Source: Paraburkholderia phytofirmans OLGA172 (GTDB lineage: Bacteria; Pseudomonadota; Gammaproteobacteria; Burkholderiales; Burkholderiaceae). Taken from it: a stretch of DNA of 64,000 bases. Below are positions 35,814-44,725 of this stretch, one piece after another (position 1 is the stretch's first letter; every line of letters begins with the position of its first letter). Location of the stretch: the NCBI RefSeq assembly GCF_001634365.1, contig NZ_CP014578.1, forward strand, positions 3,720,001-3,784,000. The letters are read 5' to 3'. A model generated the notes under the pieces. The model was not told the DNA's origin and did not search any database. It saw nothing but the letters and a program-made list of their open reading frames with translations. A program made the position numbers and the translations under genes.

Positions 35814-35846
35814 AATTCCCCTCAGATTTCCCCTCACTAACTCCCG
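35814..35846 (+). repeat. Right direct repeat of genomic island (putative att)
   Basis: Second copy of the 33-base repeat (31/33 identical to 25784-25816), 45 bases upstream of the integrase start and just before the icd terminator. Confidence 0.7.
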
Positions 35847-35873
35847 GAATTCCTCACATCTCGCTGGACGTGA

Positions 35874-35914
35874 AAAAACAAAAACCCCGGCGACACGCAG
35901 TGTACACCGGGGTT
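35874..35914 (-). terminator. Rho-independent terminator after icd
   Basis: AACCCCGG (35883-35890) pairs with CCGGGGTT (35907-35914). On the − strand it is followed by TTTTGTTTTTT. It ends icd transcription just before the island. Confidence 0.88.
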
Positions 35915-35946
35915 CGCCGGATTTCTCCGGAACTTGCTGGAAGTGC

Positions 35947-37203
35947 CTACATGTTTTCGATCAGCACCTGACCAAACCCTGAACAGGACACTTGCGTCGC
36001 GCCTTCCATCAAGCGCGCGAAGTCGTACGTCACCCGCTTTTGCAGAATCGACTTTTCCATCGACTTGATGATCAGGTCGGCCGCTTCAGTCCAGCCCATG
36101 TGACGCAGCATCATCTCAGCCGAGAGAATTTCCGAACCCGGGTTCACGTAGTCTTTGCCAGCGTACTTCGGCGCAGTGCCGTGCGTGGCTTCGAACATGG
36201 CGACCGAGTCCGACATGTTCGCACCCGGCGCAATCCCGATGCCGCCGACTTGCGCGGCCAGCGCGTCCGACACATAGTCGCCGTTCAGGTTCAGCGTGGC
36301 GATCACGTCGTATTCAGCCGGACGCAGCAGGATCTGCTGGAGGAACGCATCGGCGATCACGTCTTTCACCACGATGTCGCCACCCGTTTTCGGGTTCTTG
36401 ATCTTCATCCACGGACCGCCGTCGATCAGCTCCGCGGCGAATTCCTTCTGCGCCAGCCCATAACCGTAATCGCGGAATGCGCCTTCCGTGAACTTCATGA
36501 TGTTGCCCTTGTGCACCAGCGTGACCGAGCGGCGCTCGTTGTCGATCGCATACTGGATCGCCTTGCGCACGAGGCGCTCCGTGCCTTCGCGCGACACCGG
36601 CTTGATACCGATCCCCGAGGTTTCCGGGAAGCGGATCTTCTTCACACCCATTTCTTCGCGCAGGAACTTGATGACCTTCTTTGCCTGTTCCGACTCGGCT
36701 GGCCATTCGATGCCGGCATAGATATCTTCCGAATTCTCGCGGAAGATCACCATGTTGGTCTTCTCAGGCTCACGCACCGGCGAAGGCACGCCCTTGAAGT
36801 ACTGCACCGGCCGCAGGCAAACATACAGATCGAGTTCCTGACGGAGCGCGACGTTCAGCGAACGGATGCCGCCGCCAACCGGCGTGGTGAGCGGACCCTT
36901 GATCGAGACGACGTATTCCTTCAGCACCTGCAACGTTTCTTCCGGCAGCCACACGTCCGGGCCGTACACCTTGGTCGACTTCTCGCCGGCGTAGATTTCC
37001 ATCCAGTGGATTTTCCTCTTGCCGGCATAGGCCTTTTCTACTGCGGCATCCACCACCTTCAACATCACCGGTGTGATGTCGAGGCCCGTACCGTCGCCTT
37101 CGATATATGGAATGATCGGCTGGTCGGAAACGTTGAGCGAGAAATCTGCGTTGACAGTGATCTTGTCACCGCCGGTAGGAACCTTGATGTGCTGATACGG
37201 CAT
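35947..37203 (-). CDS. icd: NADP-dependent isocitrate dehydrogenase
   Basis: TCA-cycle enzyme forming 2-oxoglutarate and NADPH. The 418-residue protein starts [43 protein letters not shown]. The E. coli-type phosphorylation/substrate segment [28 protein letters not shown] and [18 protein letters not shown] are present. NADP-type Icd features follow: [21 protein letters not shown] [54 protein letters not shown], and [25 protein letters not shown]. The serine phosphorylated by AceK in E. coli corresponds to the S of [10 protein letters not shown], so similar control is possible. The ATG at 37203 is standard; 62 further upstream codons are unconserved. The island is inserted just beyond its terminator. 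Confidence 0.97.
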   Translation of the reverse strand: MPYQHIKVPTGGDKITVNADFSLNVSDQPIIPYIEGDGTGLDITPVMLKVVDAAVEKAYAGKRKIHWMEIYAGEKSTKVYGPDVWLPEETLQVLKEYVVSIKGPLTTPVGGGIRSLNVALRQELDLYVCLRPVQYFKGVPSPVREPEKTNMVIFRENSEDIYAGIEWPAESEQAKKVIKFLREEMGVKKIRFPETSGIGIKPVSREGTERLVRKAIQYAIDNERRSVTLVHKGNIMKFTEGAFRDYGYGLAQKEFAAELIDGGPWMKIKNPKTGGDIVVKDVIADAFLQQILLRPAEYDVIATLNLNGDYVSDALAAQVGGIGIAPGANMSDSVAMFEATHGTAPKYAGKDYVNPGSEILSAEMMLRHMGWTEAADLIIKSMEKSILQKRVTYDFARLMEGATQVSCSGFGQVLIENM

Positions 37204-37541
37204 GATCGGACTCCAGTGAAGACTGTGCTGAAAGCTGATGGGAGACTGCGGAAACTGGGTGCTCCTCGCTACGCGCAATGCCGGACGCCCGCGAGCGGCC
37301 TGGTCGTCTATTCTAGCCCACGCCGGCGCAGCAACGAGGCCGTAACGGCTCGGGGTTTTCCAACATTGTCTAAAATCAACAACCAGCAAGCCGCTTATTC
37401 TTATGTCTTATACAAGACACAAGAATTGCAGCGACTCGTTATGCATTATTATTTCGCCATTTACTATCGGGCCAACGCCTCCCCGCCCTGCGTGCCACGT
37501 CCCCGCCGCAACGGCGCCGCTCGACCTTCATCGATTCCCTT
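37204..37541. promoter_or_regulatory. Divergent icd/rluE promoter region with palindrome at 37404-37419
   Basis: The 340-base region between the two divergent genes contains TGTCTT-ATAC-AAGACA, a 6-bp-arm inverted repeat. Similar TCTTATATAAGA palindromes lie near TCA-cycle genes of beta-proteobacteria and are attributed to GntR-family regulators; the regulator here is not known. A candidate operator only. Confidence 0.4.
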
Positions 37542-38111
37542 ATGCGACTTCTCGCCCTGAACAAACCGTTCGGCACCATCTGTCAGTTTTCGCCGCACGA
37601 AACGCGGGCGTCGCTGGCCGACTGGGTGAAAGTGCCCGGCGTCTATCCGGCGGGCCGGCTCGATTCCGATAGCGAAGGGCTGCTACTCCTCACTGACGAC
37701 GGTGCCCTGCAAGCGCGCATCGCGGAACCGCGCCACAAACTTGTCAAACGTTACTGGGCGCAAGTGGAAGGCGCGGTCGATGATGCCACGCTGAAGAAGC
37801 TCGCGCGCGGCGTCGATCTCGGCGATTACGTGACGCGTCCCTGCCGCGCTGACTACGTCGAGCCGAGCGACTCGCTATGGGCCCGCACGCCGCCGATCCG
37901 CTATCGCGCCGCGATTCCGACCACGTGGATCGAATTGTCGATCACCGAAGGCAAGAACCGTCAGGTGCGACGCATGACCGCTGCGGTCGGTTTTCCGACG
38001 TTGCGCCTCGTGCGCGCCGGTATCGGCGCACTCGATATTTTTTCGCTCGGACTTCAACCGGGAGAGTGGGTTGAATTGCCGCTGAAGGCGCCATGGGAAG
38101 GCATCATCTGA
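37542..38111 (+). CDS. rluE: RsuA/RluE-family rRNA pseudouridine synthase
   Basis: 189 residues with the RsuA-family catalytic motif GRLDSDSEGLLLLTDDG, where the D of GRLD is the catalytic aspartate. Other signatures are YPAGRLDS, KRYWAQVEG, WIELSITEGKNRQVRRMTAAVGFPTLRLVRAGIG and the short C-terminus. It lacks an S4 domain, which fits RluE (23S U2457) better than RluB, RluF or RsuA. The exact target is inferred. It starts with MRLLALNKPFGTICQFSPH. It is divergent from icd. Confidence 0.85.
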   Translation: MRLLALNKPFGTICQFSPHETRASLADWVKVPGVYPAGRLDSDSEGLLLLTDDGALQARIAEPRHKLVKRYWAQVEGAVDDATLKKLARGVDLGDYVTRPCRADYVEPSDSLWARTPPIRYRAAIPTTWIELSITEGKNRQVRRMTAAVGFPTLRLVRAGIGALDIFSLGLQPGEWVELPLKAPWEGII

Positions 38112-38566
38112 ACCCGTTTGCCGGCGCGCCATGCCCGAACTGAACCTGCATCAAAACAGTATTCTGAACCGTGGCAAAAAAGCTAACTCGTTGTATCCGC
38201 AAACAAATTAGCGCGTGAAACCAATATAAAAAACGCGTGAAACAATTACGCCCGCGATCGCCGCACAGCCACTCATTTGCATCAGCACCCCGGCATATAA
38301 ATTTTCCGCAAAAATCACGTCAACCGGTGCGCGAGCTCACGCGTTATTCGACGCAGATGCCGCCCGAAGCTATCCGGCATTCAGCCTTAAGGGCCTTTGC
38401 ACAAGCCGCATGCGCGGTAAGTACGGGGAGTCTGAGCGCTAAGCAGACGCGTCGAAAAATTTGTTCGATGCGGCTGTCAACCGAAAGGTGGATGGCACGT
38501 TTACCGACATGACTCTACATATAACCGGGTCATTTGGTTAATTAACTCAAGCTGAGGATTCACAAA
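38112..38566. other. Intergenic region, AT-richer, no recognised gene
   Basis: About 455 bases between rluE and the Ala-rich small protein. It contains CAAACAAATTAGCGCGTGAAACC-type AT-rich stretches; I see no conserved gene or RNA. The small gene's promoter is probably in the last 60 bases. Confidence 0.45.
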
Positions 38567-38761
38567 ATGAACAAACTGATCGCCGCTCTGGTCGCTGGCC
38601 TCTTCGCAACGGCAGCATTCGCACAAGCTTCGGCTCCGGCAGCAGCTTCGGCAGCTCCGGCAGCAGCAGCTTCGTCGGCAAAGAAGACCACGAAGCACGC
38701 TCACAAGAAGGCGCACAAGAAGGCAGCAGCAGCTGCTGCAGCTTCGGGCGCTTCGGAGTAA
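38567..38761 (+). CDS. Small Ala/Lys/His-rich exported protein
   Basis: 64 residues: MNKLIAALVAGLFATAAFAQ is a Sec signal peptide with cleavage after AFA. The mature part is low complexity, first Ala/Ser/Pro (ASAPAAASAAPAAAASSAKK) and then a basic KKTTKHAHKKAHKKAAAAAA cluster ending ASGASE. It would be a very basic periplasmic peptide, histone-like in composition. Function unknown; such proteins are frequent in Burkholderia. A ribosome site (GAGGATTC) lies before the ATG, and a strong terminator 55 bases after the stop supports a real gene. Confidence 0.75.
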   Translation: MNKLIAALVAGLFATAAFAQASAPAAASAAPAAAASSAKKTTKHAHKKAHKKAAAAAAASGASE

Positions 38762-38816
38762 GTTTGTTGTAAAAACGCAGTCAAGAACTAGCTTCATTGC
38801 CGTTCTTACGGCGTTG

Positions 38817-38850
38817 AAAGGCAGATCACCGCAAGGCGATCTGCCTTTTT
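38817..38850 (+). terminator. Rho-independent terminator after the Ala-rich small gene
   Basis: AAAGGCAGATC pairs with GATCTGCCTTT around a short CACCGCAAGG loop, followed by TTTTTGTTTTT. Confidence 0.92.
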
Positions 38851-38906
38851 GTTTTTGACGCGCTCGCGTAACATTCGCGGGTTAATTTCCAGCAAGGAGT
38901 CATGCC

Positions 38907-39413
38907 GTGCGATTTCCCATGCGCTCGTTGGTTGCGCGTTTCGCTGTTGCCGTTGTATTGCCGCTCGCCGCGATGTCGTTCGCCGCGACCACCGCCGCCC
39001 CCGCTCATGCACAACAGATGCCGGCCGGCGCAAAGCAGCCCGGCGACTTTCCTCGCGCGAAGCTGACGGCGGGCATGTTCGTGATCGACGCAGCCGTCGC
39101 CGCTAACGACGCCGACCGCGAACAAGGTCTGATGTATCGCACGACTCTCGCGCCGAATGAGGGCATGTTGTTCGTCTTCAACGAAAACGCCGTGCATTGC
39201 TTCTGGATGAAGAACACGTTGATCCCGCTGTCGATCGCTTTCATGCGCGCCGACGGCACAGTCACCGACATCGACGAAATGCAGGCCGAGACCACCAACA
39301 ATCACTGTCCGAAGAACAACGGCGTGTATGCATTGGAAATGAGCAAGGGTTGGTTCTCGTCGAAAGGCATCAAACCGGGGATGAAAATCCAGGGATTGCC
39401 GGCCGCGCAATAA
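38907..39413 (+). CDS. DUF192 family secreted protein
   Basis: 168 residues starting GTG, MRFPMRSLVARFAVAVVLPLAAMSFAATTAAPAHAQ, a signal peptide with cleavage near AHAQ. The mature part is a complete DUF192 domain: the conserved ADREQGLMYRTTLAPNEGMLFVFNE, HCFWMKNTLIPLSIAFMRADGTVTDIDEMQAET, and VYALEMSKGWFSSKGIKPGM. DUF192 proteins are small beta-barrels whose role is unknown; they are predicted to sit in the periplasm here. The GTG at 38907, with AAGGAG upstream, is chosen. It ends before a strong terminator. Confidence 0.88.
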   Translation: MRFPMRSLVARFAVAVVLPLAAMSFAATTAAPAHAQQMPAGAKQPGDFPRAKLTAGMFVIDAAVAANDADREQGLMYRTTLAPNEGMLFVFNENAVHCFWMKNTLIPLSIAFMRADGTVTDIDEMQAETTNNHCPKNNGVYALEMSKGWFSSKGIKPGMKIQGLPAAQ

Positions 39414-39465
39414 AAGCACGCCGACCACCGCAACGCCCGCCGCTCCTTCAGCGGCCGCTTTTCAG

Positions 39466-39503
39466 AAAAGCCGGCGCCCATCACCAGGGCACCGGCTTTT
39501 TTT
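39466..39503 (+). terminator. Rho-independent terminator after the DUF192 gene
   Basis: AAAAGCCGGCGCCC pairs with GGGCACCGGCTTTT, followed by a T-run. The 220 bases from here to the EF-G gene contain no gene and end in an AAGGAGG site. Confidence 0.92.
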
Positions 39504-39726
39504 GTGTTCCGCGTGGTGCGGGCCATCCACGGAACCGCGCAGCAGAGGTCCGCGCCGCGCCGTGAGCCCATACCAGCAGGCCGTCACGCGCGGCTGGCAA
39601 GATTCCTGCAAAAGACAGGCCGACGCGCTATCCTAGTATTCTTAGCACAGCAGCACCCAGGCTCCCCGGGCAGCACAGGCTGCCGCCCGGCAAGCGTTTC
39701 AGGCGCGCCATTTCAAGGAGGTTCAC

Positions 39727-41832
39727 GTGCCCCGCAAGACTCCCATCGAGCGCTACCGGAATATCGGCATTAGCGCCCACATCGACGCCGGCAAAACCAC
39801 CACCACCGAACGCATCCTGTTCTACACAGGCGTGACCCACAAGATCGGCGAGGTTCACGACGGTGCTGCGACGATGGACTGGATGGAACAGGAGCAGGAG
39901 CGCGGCATTACCATCACGTCGGCGGCGACCACCGCCTTCTGGAAGGGCATGGCCGGCAACTATCCTGAACACCGGATCAACATCATCGACACCCCGGGCC
40001 ACGTCGACTTCACGATTGAAGTGGAACGCTCGATGCGCGTGCTCGACGGCGCATGCATGGTGTACGACTCGGTCGGCGGCGTGCAGCCGCAGTCCGAAAC
40101 CGTGTGGCGCCAGGCGAACAAGTACAAGGTGCCGCGCATTGCGTTCGTCAACAAGATGGACCGTGTCGGCGCGGACTTTTTCCGCGTGCAGCGGCAGATC
40201 GGCGATCGCCTGAAGGGCGTCGCGGTACCGATCCAGATTCCGGTCGGCGCGGAAGATCATTTCCAGGGCGTGGTCGACCTCGTCAAGATGAAGGCGATCT
40301 ACTGGGACGAAGAGAACCAGGGGATCAAATTCGAGTACCGCGACGTCCCGGCGGAACTCGCGGCTACCGCGAAGGAATGGCACGACAAGATGGTCGAGGC
40401 CGCCGCTGAAGCCAGCGAAGAGCTGCTCGACAAGTACCTGCATGGCGGTACGCTGACCGAAGAGGAAATCAAGCACGGCATTCGTGTGCGCACCATCGCC
40501 AACGAGATCGTGCCGATGCTGTGCGGCAGCGCGTTCAAGAACAAGGGCGTGCAGGCCATGCTCGACGCGGTGATCGACTATCTGCCGTCGCCGGTCGACA
40601 TTCCCGCCATCACGGGCCACGACGAACACGACAAGGAAATCGAGCGTCATCCGCGCGACGACGATCCGTTCTCGGCACTCGCCTTCAAGATCATGACCGA
40701 CCCGTTCGTCGGCCAGCTGATCTTCTTCCGCGTGTATTCGGGCGTGGTGAATTCGGGCGACACCGTCTACAACGCGGTCAAGGAAAAGAAGGAACGCCTC
40801 GGCCGGATTCTGCAGATGCATGCGAACGAGCGCAAGGAAATCAAGGAAGTCTACGCGGGCGACATCGCCGCGGCAGTCGGCCTGAAGGAAGCGACCACCG
40901 GCGACACGCTGTGCGATCCGCAGCACGTGATCATTCTCGAACGGATGATCTTCCCGGAACCGGTGATTTCGCAGGCCGTCGAGCCGAAAACCAAGGTCGA
41001 CCAGGAGAAGATGGGCATCGCGCTCAATCGTCTGGCGCAGGAAGACCCGTCGTTCCGCGTGCAGACGGACGAAGAATCTGGCCAGACCATCATCTCCGGA
41101 ATGGGCGAGTTGCACCTGGAAATTCTGGTCGACCGGATGAAGCGCGAGTTCGGCGTCGAGGCGACCGTCGGCAAGCCGCAGGTTGCTTACCGCGAAACGG
41201 TGCGCAACAAGATCGAAGATGTCGAAGGCAAGTTCGTCAAACAGTCGGGCGGCCGCGGCCAGTACGGCCACGCGGTGATCACGCTCGAGCCGGCGCCGCA
41301 AGGCAAAGGCTACGAGTTCGTCGACGCGATCAAAGGCGGCGTGATTCCGCGCGAATACATTCCGGCCGTCGACAAGGGCATTCAGGAAACGCTGAAGGCT
41401 GGCGTGCTGGCGGGCTATCCGGTGGTCGACGTGAAAGTGACGCTGACCTTCGGTTCGTACCACGACGTCGACTCGAACGAAAACGCATTCCGCATGGCCG
41501 GTTCGATGGCGTTCAAGGACGCGATGCGCAAGGCCAAGCCGGTGCTGCTCGAACCGATGATGGCCGTCGAAGTGGAAACGCCCGAAGACTTCATGGGCAA
41601 CGTGATGGGCGACCTGTCGAGCCGTCGCGGCATGGTGCAAGGCATGGAGGACATCGCCGGCGGCGGCGGCAAGCTGGTGCGCGCCGAAGTGCCGCTCGCG
41701 GAGATGTTCGGCTATTCGACGTCATTGCGCTCGGCAACACAAGGCCGCGCGACGTACACGATGGAGTTCAAGCACTACGCTGAAACGCCGAACAACGTCG
41801 CGGAAGCCGTGATCAACGCAAAGCATAAGTAA
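39727..41832 (+). CDS. fusA: Elongation factor G (EF-G)
   Basis: 701 residues, GTG start after AAGGAGG. GTPase motifs are intact: [19 protein letters not shown] (G1), [14 protein letters not shown] (G2), DTPGHVDFT (G3) and [10 protein letters not shown] (G4). Domains II-V are complete, with domain IV/V sequence [44 protein letters not shown] and [42 protein letters not shown] drives translocation of tRNA-mRNA and ribosome recycling. This copy stands alone and not in an rpsL–rpsG–fusA–tuf operon, so it is likely an additional fusA paralogue; many Burkholderia have two. It could be the only copy only if the other lies outside this window, which cannot be judged here. Confidence 0.94.
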   Translation: MPRKTPIERYRNIGISAHIDAGKTTTTERILFYTGVTHKIGEVHDGAATMDWMEQEQERGITITSAATTAFWKGMAGNYPEHRINIIDTPGHVDFTIEVERSMRVLDGACMVYDSVGGVQPQSETVWRQANKYKVPRIAFVNKMDRVGADFFRVQRQIGDRLKGVAVPIQIPVGAEDHFQGVVDLVKMKAIYWDEENQGIKFEYRDVPAELAATAKEWHDKMVEAAAEASEELLDKYLHGGTLTEEEIKHGIRVRTIANEIVPMLCGSAFKNKGVQAMLDAVIDYLPSPVDIPAITGHDEHDKEIERHPRDDDPFSALAFKIMTDPFVGQLIFFRVYSGVVNSGDTVYNAVKEKKERLGRILQMHANERKEIKEVYAGDIAAAVGLKEATTGDTLCDPQHVIILERMIFPEPVISQAVEPKTKVDQEKMGIALNRLAQEDPSFRVQTDEESGQTIISGMGELHLEILVDRMKREFGVEATVGKPQVAYRETVRNKIEDVEGKFVKQSGGRGQYGHAVITLEPAPQGKGYEFVDAIKGGVIPREYIPAVDKGIQETLKAGVLAGYPVVDVKVTLTFGSYHDVDSNENAFRMAGSMAFKDAMRKAKPVLLEPMMAVEVETPEDFMGNVMGDLSSRRGMVQGMEDIAGGGGKLVRAEVPLAEMFGYSTSLRSATQGRATYTMEFKHYAETPNNVAEAVINAKHK

Positions 41833-41890
41833 GCACCACGGGTTGCAACAGCCCATCTGCTGCGACCCGCACTGCAACGAAGGCAGACAG

Positions 41891-41926
41891 CAAAAGGCCC
41901 GTCCCCTGTGTGATGGGCCTTTTTTT
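41891..41926 (+). terminator. Rho-independent terminator after the EF-G gene
   Basis: AAAAGGCCCGTC pairs imperfectly with TGATGGGCCTTTT around a short loop, followed by seven T. Confidence 0.9.
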
Positions 41927-42037
41927 CGTGCGTGACGCGGCTTACGGCGGCAGGCAACACGCGCGCTTTTGAACGTGCAAAAATGCCAGACGGCGCCGCG
42001 CCCAGCACCCGGACGGCCGCCCACGAGGAGACACATC

Positions 42038-42553
42038 ATGAGCCAGGATCACGAACACCCGCATTACAAGGATGAGCATCCCTCAGCGCCGATCGACTGG
42101 CGCGAGCACGGCGTCAAGGTGATCAAGGGCGACCAGCTCGACAGCAATACCGCGCAAACGCCGGGCATGAACCGTGCAGCGGCGATCAACGCGGCGCGCG
42201 TCGGCGCGCAGAAAATCTGGGCCGGCACTGTGACGATTCATCCGAATGCAAAGACCGGCGCGCATCATCACGGCGCGCTCGAAAGCGTGATCTACGTCGT
42301 GCGTGGCCAGGCACGCATGCGCTGGGGCGAGCATCTGGAGTTCACGGCCGAAGCCGGCCCGGGCGACTTCATCTTCGTGCCGCCCTACGTGCCGCATCAG
42401 GAGATCAACGCGAGCACCGACGATCCGCTCGAATGCGTGCTGGTGCGCAGCGACAATGAAGCGGTGGTGGTGAATCTGAACATCGACGCGGTGGAAGCAC
42501 CGGAAACGGTGTTCTGGGTCGATCCGATTCACAAGCATCCGCACGATCACTAA
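42038..42553 (+). CDS. Cupin domain protein
   Basis: 171 residues starting MSQDHEHPHYKDEHPSAPIDWREHG, 8 bases after GAGGAG. The cupin motifs are visible: GTVTIHPNAKTGAHHHGALESVIYVVRGQARMRWGEH (motif 1, G(X)5HXH(X)3-4E(X)6G) and GDFIFVPPYVPHQEINASTDDPLECVLVRSD (motif 2). Both metal-binding histidines of motif 1 (HHHGALE) and the His of motif 2 (PHQE) are present, so a metal ion is likely. Functions of single-domain cupins are diverse (dioxygenase, isomerase or sensor) and cannot be assigned here. The His-rich N- and C-termini may bind metal. A further 23 codons upstream are open but lie before the ribosome site. Confidence 0.85.
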   Translation: MSQDHEHPHYKDEHPSAPIDWREHGVKVIKGDQLDSNTAQTPGMNRAAAINAARVGAQKIWAGTVTIHPNAKTGAHHHGALESVIYVVRGQARMRWGEHLEFTAEAGPGDFIFVPPYVPHQEINASTDDPLECVLVRSDNEAVVVNLNIDAVEAPETVFWVDPIHKHPHDH

Positions 42554-42959
42554 ATCCCGCTTTGCCGTGCCCTCGCCAGCCGGCTACGGTTGCCAGGTCA
42601 ATCCAACTTGCCTGGCTAGGCGAATCGATAAGGTTTCCGCGGCTTCAGCGACGCATCGGCTTCAGCAGCGCATCGGCGCACCGGCGATTCCCGCGCTGCG
42701 GCATCGTGCACATTGTGTGGACCATGCGAGACAAGCCGCCGGCCGTTGTCGTGACGACACACACCGGCCCTTTTATGCACCAAACCGGAACCGGACCGCG
42801 CCGCAGGCGCTCCGAACCGGCAGGCAATCGCTTACACTGAAACCGCTTTTCAGCACCGCAGTTCACTGCAGCTTTTCGTCATTGCAATAAGCCGCCCTGT
42901 CGCGCACATCCGGCGCGGCCCTTCAGAACCGACAGCAGAACGGACTGGACACTCCATCA
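42554..42959. other. Intergenic region with no recognised gene
   Basis: About 400 bases between the cupin gene and the ABC transporter operon. It contains two short overlapping open frames without homology. The promoter of the transporter operon probably lies here; no boxes were identified. Confidence 0.45.
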
Positions 42960-44624
42960 ATGAAGACTCCCGCGGACCGATCTCCCGAACTCGACCTAGC
43001 CCGCCATACCGCCGACGCCTACGGCAACCACGCCATCGACGAATTCATCGCCGGCCGCGTCACGCGCCGCGATCTGCTGCGCTATGCGAGCGTGATCGGT
43101 TTGTCGCTGGTTGGCGGCGGCGTGCTGAATGCGCCGCGAGTCCGCGCGCAAGGCGCACCGGGCCCGTCTAACCAGACAATCCGCGTGGCCCATCTGACGC
43201 CGGCCGGCGCGGTCGATCCGCTCACCGTGACCGATGCCGCGAGTCTCGCGCTGCTGAATCAGACCGGCGAATTCCTGATCGACGACGACGGCGAAAAGCT
43301 CCTGCTGAAGCCGGCGCTTGCCTTGTCGTGGAAGCCGAACGACAAGGGCGACGTGTGGACCTTCACGCTGCGCCCGAACGTCAAATTCCACGACGGCCAG
43401 ACCTTTACCGCCAAAGACGTCGTCGCCACCTTTGATCGTCTCGCCGATCCGGCGAGCGGTTCGGCTGCGCTCTCGGTACTCAAGGGCGTGCTGTCGAAAG
43501 GCGGTGCGAGGGCGGTCGACGAGCACACGGTCGCCTTCCATCTCGATGCACCGAACGGCAACTTCCCGTACTACGTTTCTTCGGACAATTACAACGCCGT
43601 GATCCTGCCCGCGAACTATGCGGGGGGTTATGAAAAGAGCTTCATCGGCACCGGTCCGTTCAAGCTCGAAAAGTATCAGGCCAAGGTCGGCGCATCGTTC
43701 GTGCGCAATCCCGACTACTGGGGCGACAAAGCGTTACCGCAACGCGTACAGTTCTCGTTCTATGCCGACGAACAGGCGCAGATGCTCGCGCTGCAGGGCC
43801 ATCAAGCCGACGTGATGGGCACCTTCACCGTGCAGGGCGGCGCCGGCATTCTGAACAATCCGGACTACAAGGCAATCGGCGTGAAGTCGAGCGCGCATCG
43901 CCAGATTCATATGCGCAACGACAATCCGTTGTTCAAGGACAAGCGCGTGCGCCAGGCGCTAGCGTTATCGCTCGATCGCGACGTGCTGGTGCGTGGGCTG
44001 TTCAAAGGCCGCGCGCAACTCGGCAACGACAGCCCGTTCGCACCGGTATTTCCGTCTTCCGATGCGGGTATCCCGCAACGCAAGATCGACATCGCGAAGG
44101 CGAAGCAACTGCTTGCGCAAGCGGGCATGCCGAACGGTTTCGACGTCACGCTGACCACCGAAAAGTACATGGAGATCCCCGATCTCGCGGTGGTCGTGCA
44201 GAACGCGGCGAAGGCGATCGGCGTGCGGATCAACCTGAAGGTGGAAAGCCAGTCGCTGTACTACGGCGCGGGTACGCCGGGCAAATCGGATTGGCTCGAC
44301 TCGCCGCTCGGCATCACCGATTACGGCCATCGCGGCGTGCCGAACGTGTTCCTGAACGCGCCGCTCACCAGCACCGGCACGTGGAACGCCGCGCACTTCA
44401 GGAACCCGCAATACGATCAACTGGTCGCGCAGTTCGTGGCGGCGGTCGACCTCGGCACGCAGAGGAAAATCGCCGGACAGATCCAGACGCTGCTGCTCGA
44501 CGAAACGCCCGTGATCATCCCGTTCTTCTACGATCAACTGATCGCCATGCGCAAAGGCGTGAACGGCGTGCGCTTCACGGCGCTCGCGCAACTCTATTTC
44601 GACCGCGCAGTGTTGAGCGCGTAA
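42960..44624 (+). CDS. ABC transporter substrate-binding protein, peptide/nickel type (family 5), Tat-exported
   Basis: 554 residues. The N-terminus has a twin-arginine signal, TRRDLLRYASVIGLSLVGGGVLNAPRVRAQ, with cleavage probably after RAQ, so it is exported by Tat. The mature part has the family 5 pattern: DPLTVTDAASLALLNQTGEFLI, LALSWKPNDKGDVWTFTLRPNVKFHDGQTFTAKDVVATFDRLADP, SFIGTGPFKLEKYQAKVGASFVRNPDYWGD and a C-terminal VIIPFFYDQLIAMRKGVNGV. It is the first gene of a complete importer with two permeases and a fused ATPase. Family 5 proteins bind peptides, nickel chelates or other solutes; the ligand is unknown. The Tat route is unusual for this family and suggests a cofactor or folded cargo. 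Confidence 0.92.
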   Translation: MKTPADRSPELDLARHTADAYGNHAIDEFIAGRVTRRDLLRYASVIGLSLVGGGVLNAPRVRAQGAPGPSNQTIRVAHLTPAGAVDPLTVTDAASLALLNQTGEFLIDDDGEKLLLKPALALSWKPNDKGDVWTFTLRPNVKFHDGQTFTAKDVVATFDRLADPASGSAALSVLKGVLSKGGARAVDEHTVAFHLDAPNGNFPYYVSSDNYNAVILPANYAGGYEKSFIGTGPFKLEKYQAKVGASFVRNPDYWGDKALPQRVQFSFYADEQAQMLALQGHQADVMGTFTVQGGAGILNNPDYKAIGVKSSAHRQIHMRNDNPLFKDKRVRQALALSLDRDVLVRGLFKGRAQLGNDSPFAPVFPSSDAGIPQRKIDIAKAKQLLAQAGMPNGFDVTLTTEKYMEIPDLAVVVQNAAKAIGVRINLKVESQSLYYGAGTPGKSDWLDSPLGITDYGHRGVPNVFLNAPLTSTGTWNAAHFRNPQYDQLVAQFVAAVDLGTQRKIAGQIQTLLLDETPVIIPFFYDQLIAMRKGVNGVRFTALAQLYFDRAVLSA

Positions 44625-44626
44625 TG

Positions 44627-44698
44627 TTGAACGCAAAAGCCGTTGAACGAAAAAGCCGTTGAACGCCAAAGCCGGCGAATGCAAAGGCCATTGAGCGC
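44627..44698 (+). repeat. 16-bp tandem repeat between transporter genes
   Basis: TTGAACGCAAAAGCCG, TTGAACGAAAAAGCCG, TTGAACGCCAAAGCCG, then a diverged unit GCGAATGCAAAGGCCA and a partial TTGAGCGC. The gene end just upstream also has TTGAGCGC. Period is 16 bases. It lies in the gap between the binding-protein and permease genes. Confidence 0.85.
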
Positions 44699-44725
44699 AC
44701 GGCGCTTCTTCGGCAGGAGCTCACG

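Larger units (their letters stand above)
25784..35846. mobile_element. Integrative genomic island or P4-type satellite, about 10 kb
   Basis: The segment between two 33-base direct repeats contains, from the right: a P4-type tyrosine integrase, an AlpA-family regulator, an Ash/Icd-like ORF, two small genes, a TOPRIM/DUF927 primase-helicase, an origin-like repeat array, and cargo genes of unknown function. No phage structural genes are present, so it is not a full prophage. Gene content and order fit a self-replicating satellite or small integrative element inserted downstream of icd. No tRNA was found at either end, so the attachment site appears to be intergenic. The right edge is the better defined, because the integrase ends about 45 bases from the repeat there. 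Element boundaries are inferred from the repeats only. Confidence 0.8.

Noticed and set aside
39628..41640. A 670-codon open frame on − opposite the EF-G gene
   Set aside because: It lies antisense to EF-G, whose GTPase motifs are complete, and shows no domain features.
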